Part shown: piece by piece, positions 13,359 to 18,894 of the stretch
Numbering within the stretch: position 1 is the first letter of the stretch
Layout: the number at the start of each line of letters is the position of its first letter
Source: Microcaldota archaeon
Lineage (GTDB): Archaea; Micrarchaeota; Micrarchaeia; Micrarchaeales; CABMGC01
Reading direction: 5' to 3'
Assembly (NCBI GenBank): GCA_021846005.1
Contig: JAJZIZ010000007.1
Span: forward strand, 1-18,894
Length of the DNA stretch: 18,894 bases
Notes under the pieces: model-generated
The model's input: only the letters and a program-made list of their open reading frames with translations
Database searches by the model: none
Told to the model about the DNA's origin: nothing
Program-made: the position numbers and the translations under genes

Positions 13359-14879
13359 CTACCCGGCTATGACATTTGTATCGGCATACTCGCAACCATT
13401 GCCTACTATCTCCAATACATATGAATTTCCAGGGGTGAAATTGATTATCATAAGGCCTGCCCTTCCAACTGTTACTGTGCCATTGAATTCGAGCGTAGCG
13501 CTCTGTCCTGGGCTTACCACGTAACCCGCAGTGCCAGGGTAGATCGGAAGGAACGGTTCTGTAAGCGTTTCGTTTTTATTGGCTATGAAATCAATCACTC
13601 CCAGCCTGTTCTTCATGGCGCTCATTCTGTATGCAAGGCTTAGGGCTCCGGCTTCCTCGATATGCCCCATCGTGTTGGCGTCTATGCTTCTTGGCATATT
13701 GAAAAAGCCCCTGACAGTCACCCATCCGGCGCTTCCCGTTCTGTTGCCGCTTTCCCTGCCGAGGTAAAAAGGCCATGATGAATTGGCCATGCCTGAGGTC
13801 CAATTATATGCATTCTCAAAATCCCCATTCTGCCTTATCATTGCCATTGTCCTGTTTCTTGACATGTTCCCCAACGCCTTCTGGTTCAGATACATGGGCT
13901 CGTTGCCGAATATCTGGATATGGCTGATATCTATGCTCCTGTTTGAGGAATCTTCGACTACTACTTTTATCTTCGTGAGATTGCCATTGGAGACTATGCT
14001 TGCACTTGTTATATTCAATCCCTGCCAAAACTGAGAAGCGGTCCATCCTGCAATGCCAAAAACTGTCCCTCCTCCGTATCCTTTTGGGATAAGCTGCTGC
14101 CTGTTTATCACTTCCGCCGAGAGCGAAGGTATCATTTCGAAGGAAACAGTATTATTATTGTAAAGCGCAAGTACTGCAGGGGAGAAATCCACAAGAATGT
14201 CTTCTGTGCTGTTTACGCTCTTAACTCCCGCTACCGTTCCCGTTATCTGATTGCTGGTTATATAGAGCGGATATGTGCTGTTTCCTATGTATATGTATCC
14301 GTTTTGTATTGCGAATGAGACCTCGTCTATATTGGTACCTTCTGGTATTTTGGCCAACCCTATAATCTTACTAACGTTTATCAGGGACATCAAGTCAACG
14401 CTCCCTGACGAGTTCACAGATATCCATTTGGTGGAATTTGCTACGTGCAATCTTATCGATGTATAATTGATGTAAAGGTTTTTGGTACCCAGCGGCACAT
14501 GCGGGGGATCTGTAAGAAGTACGTTTACTGCTATGTACTTTCCTCCAGCAACATTCTCTGCATGCGCGAAAAACAGAATAATGATCGCGCCTATGGCTAT
14601 CGCCATGCTCGCTGCTCCTATCCTTGTAAGGTCGCGTTTCCACGGCCTGTTCACCTCCAACACATTTTCCGCGTCTCCTCTTTTTATGCTGTAATATTTT
14701 TCGTTCTTGAAATGCGAGTTGTCAAGCTCTTCTATCAATCCCATCTCCTTGAGCTCCTTCAGATGCTGGCTCACTGTCGCGGCTGTAAGTCCAAGTTCTG
14801 GATATATATCCATCAGCCTCCGGTTGTTCTTCTTCAGCATTTTTAATATTTTTTTCTTCGTTTCGGCAGTTCTTCCCAT
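13359..14879 (-). CDS. Membrane-tethered winged-helix regulator with DUF4382-like outer domain
   Basis: A 506-residue protein that joins a DNA-binding head to a surface domain. Residues 5-68 form a winged helix of the ArsR/MarR type, with a recognition helix in LTAATVSQHLKELKEMGLIEE and a wing in HFKNEKYYSIKR. Residues 87-105 are a single span (IGAASMAIAIGAIIILFFA). The rest, about 400 residues, is outside; its first 140 residues resemble DUF4382 (NVLLTDPPHVPLGTKNLYI, then SIRLHVANSTKWISV, a DLMSL stretch and IPEGT). About seventeen N-x-S/T sequons suggest glycosylation. The arrangement is that of a one-component, ToxR-like regulator that senses outside and binds DNA inside. The ATG at 14879 follows GGAGTG at good spacing; a GTG at 14888 is an alternative. 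It precedes the ABC operon by 57 nt, its likeliest target. Ligand unknown. Confidence 0.75.
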   Translation of the reverse strand: MGRTAETKKKILKMLKKNNRRLMDIYPELGLTAATVSQHLKELKEMGLIEELDNSHFKNEKYYSIKRGDAENVLEVNRPWKRDLTRIGAASMAIAIGAIIILFFAHAENVAGGKYIAVNVLLTDPPHVPLGTKNLYINYTSIRLHVANSTKWISVNSSGSVDLMSLINVSKIIGLAKIPEGTNIDEVSFAIQNGYIYIGNSTYPLYITSNQITGTVAGVKSVNSTEDILVDFSPAVLALYNNNTVSFEMIPSLSAEVINRQQLIPKGYGGGTVFGIAGWTASQFWQGLNITSASIVSNGNLTKIKVVVEDSSNRSIDISHIQIFGNEPMYLNQKALGNMSRNRTMAMIRQNGDFENAYNWTSGMANSSWPFYLGRESGNRTGSAGWVTVRGFFNMPRSIDANTMGHIEEAGALSLAYRMSAMKNRLGVIDFIANKNETLTEPFLPIYPGTAGYVVSPGQSATLEFNGTVTVGRAGLMIINFTPGNSYVLEIVGNGCEYADTNVIAG

Positions 14880-14929
14880 ACTCTTCACTCCACTCTTGCT
14901 TTATATTACTTAAAATACCCTTTTAAATA

Positions 14930-14948
14930 TTAGGTTTTCTTTAGGCTT
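14930..14948. promoter_or_regulatory. Tandem TTAGG repeats upstream of the regulator, candidate operator
   Basis: TTAGGTTT at 14930-14937 and TTAGGCTT at 14941-14948 are direct repeats starting 11 bp apart, about one helical turn, just ahead of the A/T-rich likely promoter of the regulator gene. A third copy, TTAGGTTT, is at 15090-15097. The same-face spacing is typical of cooperative protein binding. Identity of the binder is inferred, not shown. Confidence 0.3.
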
Positions 14949-14960
14949 CTTCATAAAGAT

Positions 14961-15010
14961 AAAAACCCCGGAAAGACAATTAGATGGAAATAGCAATTTC
15001 TTTTCCGGGG
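14961..15010 (-). terminator. GC-rich stem followed by U5, terminator-like
   Basis: On the minus strand CCCCGGAAA (15010-15002) pairs with TTTCCGGGG (14974-14966) and is followed directly by TTTTT (14965-14961). Archaeal termination depends mainly on U-runs, but this stem plus U-run is the clearest terminator-like structure in the window. It lies about 85 nt before the regulator ATG. Confidence 0.4.
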
Positions 15011-15048
15011 CATGTGTGGGTATGGGAAAGCCTAAGCAATTCCCATAT
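14961..15048 (-). ncRNA. Candidate structured small RNA or 5' leader of the regulator gene
   Basis: An 88-nt minus-strand transcript is predicted from a strong TATA box at 15069-15077, which places the start near 15048. The RNA would begin with a perfect 8-bp hairpin (UAUGGGAA at 15047-15040 with UUCCCAUA at 15028-15021, 11-nt loop). A 9-bp stem follows (CCCCGGAAA at 15010-15002 with UUUCCGGGG at 14974-14966) enclosing a small hairpin GAAAU-UGCU-AUUUC (15000-14987), and then five U. The loop of the first hairpin (UUAGGCU) is complementary to AAGCCUAA just after the U-run (14948-14941), allowing a pseudoknot or an alternative fold. It may be a free small RNA or an attenuator-like leader of the regulator gene. 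I recognise no known RNA family; no C/D box is present. Confidence 0.4.
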
Positions 15049-15054
15049 CTGGTA

Positions 15055-15088
15055 TTTACCCGAAAATTCTTATATACTGTTTTACCCG
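15055..15088 (-). promoter_or_regulatory. TATA box flanked by 8-bp direct repeats
   Basis: On the minus strand GTATATAAG (15077-15069) is a near-ideal archaeal TATA box. The 8-bp sequence CGGGTAAA (minus strand) occurs on both sides, at 15088-15081 and 15062-15055, starting 26 bp apart. A protein bound to both copies would cover TATA and start-site region, so tight repression is plausible. The promoter drives the structured RNA/leader and possibly the membrane-bound regulator gene. Confidence 0.45.
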
Positions 15089-15123
15089 TTTAGGTTTTAC
15101 TAAGGCATTCTCAACTGCGGAAG

Positions 15124-16458
15124 TTATCTGAAAAGCCGTATCTTGACAACTCTTTTTCTCTTAGCTTCCCTTAAGAAATAATACACTATGATTAAAGAAA
15201 GCACTATGAGTACTCCGATTACTAACGACTCTCTCGGCATTCCTACAAGCAGGAGCATTATTCCTGCAATTGCCGCCAATGGCAGATATGGGTAGAACGG
15301 CGACTTGAAAGATGCCCTCTTTCTTATCCTTCTGAAATGTACCACTGCAAACGAGCTCAAGAGGTAAGAGAAGAGCAGCCCGAAATTAGAAATGGCTGCG
15401 ATTATGAATATGTTTCCGGAAAACAGCATAACTACTCCTATTATCGCCGAGAGTATCACTCCGTTTGTGGCAACGTCATTTTTCTCGTTGTATTTTCTAA
15501 GCGCCTTCGGGAGGAGATGGTCGCTGCTTATCTGGTAAAGTATTCTTGAAGATGAAAGTATCATGGCAAGGACAGCAGACGCGGTAGCTATCAGGGCACC
15601 AATATCAACAATGACCAGCAACGACAGCGGGGCGTTGATGGCCTTAAGCGCAAAGGCGAGAGGATCTGCATTTATCGTGTAGTTTTTCGATGGCAGCATA
15701 ATCAGAAGCGCTATCGCCACGAGTACGTATATGATGATGCTTATTACCACCGAATACATTATTGCCTTCGCAGCGCCCCTTGCCCCTCCCTTTATTCTAG
15801 ATGTAAATGTGCTTATCGACTGGAATCCGGAATAAGCGAAGAATATGGCCACGCTTGCAGCAAATATTCCCGCAATGCCTCCTATTGGCATAATCTGGCT
15901 CATATGTCCTGAAAGACCTTTTCCCAACGCAAAAACTGCAACGAATGCAAAAGCTATGAATAATATCAGTATGAGGATCTTGACTGTGACGAGGTACGAA
16001 TCAACCTTGGCCGCCTTCTTTATGCCTATAAGGTTTACCACTGAAAGAATTCCTATTATGGCAATGGAAAAATATCTGGAAAAATCCCCTACATTCAATC
16101 CCGCAAGGCTTGCCGCATAGGATCCGAAACCCAGCGCTATTGCAGATACCGATGTGGCATAGCTGAAGTAGAGAAGAACGCCTGAAATGAATCCCAACTC
16201 GCTTCCGAATGCGTTGTATATATAAGAATACGAGGCGCCTTTGACCTTGGGCATTATGGCTCCAAGCTCTCCCAACTCAACTGCTACCAAAAGTGCAACT
16301 ATGCCTACAAGTATGAATGCTATTATGGCATCAGATCCTGCAAGCGCTATCGCAGTGCCGCTGAGGACGAAAATCCCTGCGCCTATTATGGCACCCAAGC
16401 CAACTGCCATAGCTACGGGAACGCTGATCTTTGAACCTTCTGCCATCAGACCATCCAT
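15124..16458 (-). CDS. Amino acid permease, APC superfamily
   Basis: A 444-residue transporter with about twelve membrane spans and almost no soluble parts. It probably imports or exchanges amino acids or polyamines by proton or sodium symport. Near the N-terminus it has the APC first-span motif GLGAIIGAGIFVLSG (residues 20-34), whose unwound Gly-rich centre binds the amino group of the substrate. Then come PKVKGASYSYIYNAFGSELGFISG, typical of span 3, and the span 6 region FFAYSGFQS. The C-terminus ends in a basic tail (REAKRKRVVKIRLFR). An in-frame ATG four codons later (16446) is an alternative start, and the A/T-rich upstream region does not decide between them. It stands alone, between the structured RNA region and tRNA-Asp. 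The substrate cannot be predicted from sequence. Confidence 0.88.
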   Translation of the reverse strand: MDGLMAEGSKISVPVAMAVGLGAIIGAGIFVLSGTAIALAGSDAIIAFILVGIVALLVAVELGELGAIMPKVKGASYSYIYNAFGSELGFISGVLLYFSYATSVSAIALGFGSYAASLAGLNVGDFSRYFSIAIIGILSVVNLIGIKKAAKVDSYLVTVKILILILFIAFAFVAVFALGKGLSGHMSQIMPIGGIAGIFAASVAIFFAYSGFQSISTFTSRIKGGARGAAKAIMYSVVISIIIYVLVAIALLIMLPSKNYTINADPLAFALKAINAPLSLLVIVDIGALIATASAVLAMILSSSRILYQISSDHLLPKALRKYNEKNDVATNGVILSAIIGVVMLFSGNIFIIAAISNFGLLFSYLLSSFAVVHFRRIRKRASFKSPFYPYLPLAAIAGIMLLLVGMPRESLVIGVLIVLSLIIVYYFLREAKRKRVVKIRLFR

Positions 16459-16573
16459 ATACTATAAAATCTAATAATGTTTCTCGTTATCTCTCAATGG
16501 TCTGAATGATTTTATAGTCTTTTGGATTATAGAAAAACAAATCTTACTCTAATGTTTTCTTATTTCACGAAGA

Positions 16574-16646
16574 CGCCTTGGCCGGGATTCGAACCCGGGT
16601 CGCAGCCGTGACAGGGCCGTATGCTGGACCGCTACACTACCAAGGC
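16574..16646 (-). tRNA. tRNA-Asp (anticodon GTC)
   Basis: A complete 73-nt cloverleaf without intron. Acceptor stem GCCTTGG/CCAAGGC, D stem GTGT/GCAT with GG in the D loop, anticodon stem CGGCC/GGCTG around the loop CTGTCAC (anticodon at 16612-16610), a 4-nt variable loop, and T stem CCGGG/CCCGG around TTCGAAT. The discriminator is G73, an identity element of tRNA-Asp. CCA is not encoded. Confidence 0.95.
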
Positions 16647-16670
16647 GCAATGTTGAATATGTTCTAAATG

Positions 16671-16680
16671 CTATAAAAAC
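16671..16680 (-). promoter_or_regulatory. TATA-like box of tRNA-Asp
   Basis: On the minus strand GTTTTTATAG is centred about 29 nt upstream of the mature tRNA 5' end, so transcription would start only a few bases before the tRNA. Confidence 0.45.
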
Positions 16681-16874
16681 CCCACTGATGAGTATCCATC
16701 TCCAAGCTACTTACATTTTCATTTTTCCTGTAGCAAATGCCAAATATTCAAACTGCAATAATTATATTAATGGAAGCGGCAATATTATTGCTGTAATGGG
16801 CATAAACATTCCGTACGCATCGCTGCGCAACGCGCCGGCATGTCCTGCAACATCAAATCAAAATATGGCATTTC

Positions 16875-17693
16875 ATGGAAGAAGAGGTAACATTCGTAAT
16901 ATTTTCAATGGATTCTCCGGACCAGACAGCCGAATGCGCCAAGGCCCTTAAAAGCAGAAACATTGCCATATTCTATACCTCTTCGGATAAAGACCTTGAG
17001 AGCCTCAAGCGCCTGCTTCCCGACGTGCAGGTGATACCTGCTCCGGGATTCGGATATCCCGAGCCGCTTCGCCCCTGGGCTGAGAGTTTTGTAAATACTC
17101 CTTACGTATTCATAATAGACACCGACGAGCGCCTTTCCGAGGGTCTTGCATCCTTCATACGTACCAGCAGATTGGAAAACGACGTCTATAAAATATTCAG
17201 GGTGGAAAGTGCAAGCAGCAGCGGAACATGGCAGACGCGGCTGTACAAAAAAGGAAGCATAGAATGGAAAGGCCTCGTGCATGAGCAACCGGCAAGCAAA
17301 TCAAAAAAACTTCCAAAAGACTGCATAATACTGCATAACGACAAGAGCCTCAAGCATCCAAGGACATACAACAAACTGAATTCATTTATGCCGCAATCCA
17401 CAGCAGAAGTCATAGCCAGGTCTTTTGCAGTAGGGCTTATCCTTGCAGGGCCGAAAGCCGTATTCTACCTGCCGCAAACAATAAGGGATGTATCAAGACA
17501 AAAGCATCTAAGCACAAAGGAAGATAAGGAAATAAGAAAAGAGATAAGAAAAATAGGGCTTGTCAAATATCTGGGCCTTGACGATCCTGGCGTGGTCAGT
17601 TCCATAATATCCAAGTATGGGACAGTTACGCACGGAACCGAACTTCTTGTAAAACTGATGCGTGAGCGGCATTCAAGGCAGCAGCATAACTAA
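16875..17693 (+). CDS. Family 2 glycosyltransferase, WaaE-like
   Basis: A 272-residue probable cytoplasmic sugar transferase. The N-terminal half is a GT-A fold with a metal-binding IDTDERLS (Asp82, Asp84, Glu85), preceded by a segment ending PRPW-like (PLRPWAESFV). The acceptor-side motif TRLYKKGSIEWKGLVHE near residues 119-135 is the W-x-G-x-VHE pattern of GT2 proteins related to WaaE. The C-terminal third is basic and helical, with one moderately hydrophobic stretch near residues 181-199 that could bind membrane. No upstream in-frame start exists before a TAA at 16803, which fixes the ATG at 16875. The 228-bp interval to the tRNA holds only a weak TATA-like ATTATATTAA at 16761-16770. It stands alone and converges on the DUF35 gene; donor and acceptor are unknown. 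Confidence 0.75.
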   Translation: MEEEVTFVIFSMDSPDQTAECAKALKSRNIAIFYTSSDKDLESLKRLLPDVQVIPAPGFGYPEPLRPWAESFVNTPYVFIIDTDERLSEGLASFIRTSRLENDVYKIFRVESASSSGTWQTRLYKKGSIEWKGLVHEQPASKSKKLPKDCIILHNDKSLKHPRTYNKLNSFMPQSTAEVIARSFAVGLILAGPKAVFYLPQTIRDVSRQKHLSTKEDKEIRKEIRKIGLVKYLGLDDPGVVSSIISKYGTVTHGTELLVKLMRERHSRQQHN

Positions 17694-17718
17694 AAGTACT
17701 TACCGCCTTTTTGCAATA

Positions 17719-18114
17719 CTACTCCATCACGAACTTGAAATGGTAGTGGATGAGTCCTTCCTCCCCGTCGGTGTACATCTTCCTGAAGACTATGTTGACT
17801 CTGTCCCCGATTTTCGGATCGCGGCCGCCGTCCACCACGTGCCCCTCTACCTTGGGTCCTTCATCAAGCTCCACAATGCCTACTGTGTAAGGCGCGCTTT
17901 CCTTGAAGGTATCGCTGGGAACCCTTATTGTAGTCAAAGAGTATATCCTGCCTCTGCCTCCTAGTTTTCTAGGCTTCATTTTAGTATCCCTGCCGCAGTT
18001 TCTGCATACTATTCTCTGCGGGAAATAGAGGGTCTTGCAATTCTCGCACTCGTTTCCTACAAGATTGTATCTTGTGTCTATTTTTCTCCACATGCTTGCA
18101 GATGCTTTTTCCAT
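17719..18114 (-). CDS. DUF35 zinc-ribbon/OB-fold protein, thiolase partner
   Basis: A 131-residue protein with an N-terminal rubredoxin-like zinc ribbon (CENC at 21-24 and CRNC ten residues later) and a C-terminal OB-fold (about residues 50-131, starting GGRGRIYSLTTIRVP and with YTVGIVELDEGPKVEGHVV). In archaea this family bridges acetoacetyl-CoA thiolase and HMG-CoA synthase so that acetoacetyl-CoA is passed directly between them in the mevalonate pathway. The OB-fold provides a shared CoA-binding site. Here it follows the thiolase gene by 14 nt, the expected arrangement. The frame is open to 18249, but that would overlap thiolase, and the extension is an Arg/Gly-rich out-of-frame reading of it; the ATG at 18114 gives the normal family length. 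Confidence 0.88.
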   Translation of the reverse strand: MEKASASMWRKIDTRYNLVGNECENCKTLYFPQRIVCRNCGRDTKMKPRKLGGRGRIYSLTTIRVPSDTFKESAPYTVGIVELDEGPKVEGHVVDGGRDPKIGDRVNIVFRKMYTDGEEGLIHYHFKFVME

Positions 18115-18128
18115 GATTATCAGCCTAT

Positions 18129-18894
18129 TCAGTTCACTCTTTCCATGATGTGCACCACAGCCGTGGCGCCGCTGCCCCCTACATTGTGGGCCATTCCCTT
18201 TTCCGCTCCAGTCACCTGGCGGTCTCCAGCTTCTCCGCGAAGCTGCCACGTTATCTCAACAGCCTGCTTAACTCCAGTGGCGCCTACCGGGTGCCCGCAT
18301 CCTTTGAGGCCTCCGCTTGTGTTGACTGAAAGTTTCGCATTCAGCGCTGTCTCCCCGTCTGCGATAGCCCTGGCGGCGCTTCCCTTCTTATAGAATCCAA
18401 GGTCTTCCATTGCGAGTATCTCTGCTATGGTGAAGCAATCGTGCACCTCCACAACGTCGATATCCTTCCTTTCCAATCCTGCAGTTTTGAATGCCTTGTC
18501 TCCGGCTATCTGGGTGGCCTTTATCGCAGTTATGGTCTCGCGTTCGGCAAGCCCTAGCGTGTCTGTCGCCTGCGTGCTTGCAGATATCTTTATCGGAGTG
18601 TCATTGTATTTCTTGGCAATCTCAAGAGGCGCAAGTATAAGCGCTGCAGCGCCGTCAGATATCGGCGAGCAGTCGAAGACCTTCAATGGATCGGCAACAG
18701 GCTTTGAATTCATCACGTCGTCTATTGATATTTCCTTTCTGAACTGCGCATACTTGTTCTTGACTGCGTTTTTGTGGTTTTTGACCGAAACCGCAGCCAT
18801 CTGCTCTTCGGTGGTGCCGAAATCGTGCATATGCCTTCTTGCCATCAGTGCATACAATCCCGGGTGTGTTATTCCCTGGCCGAGCTCCCATTCC
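18129..18894 (-). CDS. Acetyl-CoA C-acetyltransferase/SCP2-type thiolase, N-terminus off the right edge
   Basis: The C-terminal ~254 residues of an archaeal thiolase. The reading frame continues through the right edge (WELGQGITHPGLYALMARRH...), so the N-terminus with the nucleophilic Cys is outside the window. Visible parts are the CoA-side stretch DCSPISDGAAALILA, the active-site VEVHDCFTIAE, and NTSGGLKGCGHPVGATG with the catalytic His of the GHP motif. The protein ends GGSGATAVVHIMERVN. Archaeal enzymes of this type condense two acetyl-CoA to acetoacetyl-CoA and work with DUF35 and HMG-CoA synthase to start isoprenoid lipid synthesis. The DUF35 gene follows immediately. HMG-CoA synthase would be expected beyond the right edge. 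A role in beta-oxidation is less likely given this partner. Confidence 0.88.
   Translation of the reverse strand, partial: EWELGQGITHPGLYALMARRHMHDFGTTEEQMAAVSVKNHKNAVKNKYAQFRKEISIDDVMNSKPVADPLKVFDCSPISDGAAALILAPLEIAKKYNDTPIKISASTQATDTLGLAERETITAIKATQIAGDKAFKTAGLERKDIDVVEVHDCFTIAEILAMEDLGFYKKGSAARAIADGETALNAKLSVNTSGGLKGCGHPVGATGVKQAVEITWQLRGEAGDRQVTGAEKGMAHNVGGSGATAVVHIMERVN

Noticed and set aside
16574..16646. tRNA-Asp as an integration site for a mobile element
   Set aside because: No integrase gene and no repeated 3' tRNA fragment appear in the flanking sequence.
16686..16691. TGATGA resembling a C box of a C/D guide RNA between tRNA-Asp and the GT2 gene
   Set aside because: No CTGA (D box) occurs in the following 100 nt and no terminal stem is seen.
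16688..16951. Plus-strand open frame of 87 codons ahead of the GT2 gene
   Set aside because: It overlaps the GT2 start in another frame and has low-complexity, non-family sequence.
18115..18249. 45-residue extension of the DUF35 protein, rich in Arg, Gly and His
   Set aside because: It reads the thiolase 3' end out of frame; the ATG at 18114 gives the normal family length and N-terminus.

Overview
The window looks archaeal. Most promoters are TATA boxes about 25-33 bp from the start codon with little or no leader. The gene content also points that way: a citrate synthase that aligns start to end with the Thermoplasma-type enzyme, a thiolase/DUF35 pair of the archaeal mevalonate type, a dolichol-phosphate-mannose-synthase-like glycosyltransferase, a NikR-like regulator, and surface proteins dense in N-x-S/T sequons. 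Arg AGA/AGG and Ile ATA codons are frequent. An acidophilic Thermoplasmata or Micrarchaeota/ARMAN-like lineage would fit, but this is inference; no rRNA or other taxonomic marker is present.

Layout. (1) Positions 1-392: a partial unrecognised protein on the minus strand. (2) 612-6375: a central-carbon block. Citrate synthase (+) converges on a tightly packed minus-strand operon, prpD-like / comA-like / NADP-type isocitrate dehydrogenase / malate:quinone oxidoreductase-like, with junctions of 9 nt, an ATGA overlap and a TAATG overlap. Together they could run malate -> oxaloacetate -> citrate -> isocitrate -> 2-oxoglutarate, with the PrpD homologue possibly doing the aconitase step. The ComA-like TIM-barrel protein has no obvious place in this path. 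(3) 6443-9030: a polyprenyl-phosphate-sugar synthase (GT2) and a polytopic GT-C-like protein, a likely synthase/user pair for surface glycosylation. (4) 9089-9472: a NikR-like regulator, divergent from the GT2 gene across a shared TATA region. (5) 9564-14879: an ABC export module (ATPase, CARDB-repeat surface protein, MacB/FtsX permease) preceded by an unusual regulator: a DNA-binding winged helix, one membrane span and a large DUF4382-like outer domain. (6) 14880-15123: a structured non-coding interval upstream of that regulator, with a strong TATA box flanked by direct repeats, a hairpin starting at the predicted transcription start, and a terminator-like stem with a U-run. (7) 15124-16458: an APC amino-acid permease. 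(8) 16574-16646: tRNA-Asp(GTC). (9) 16875-17693: an orphan GT2. (10) 17719-18894: the DUF35 zinc-ribbon/OB protein and the C-terminal two thirds of a thiolase running off the right edge.

Most worth pursuing: the membrane-tethered one-component regulator with its exporter and structured leader/small RNA; the TCA operon built around PrpD and a ComA homologue; and the NikR-like protein in which one of the four classical nickel ligands appears replaced by Lys. No mobile elements, CRISPR arrays or rRNA were seen.
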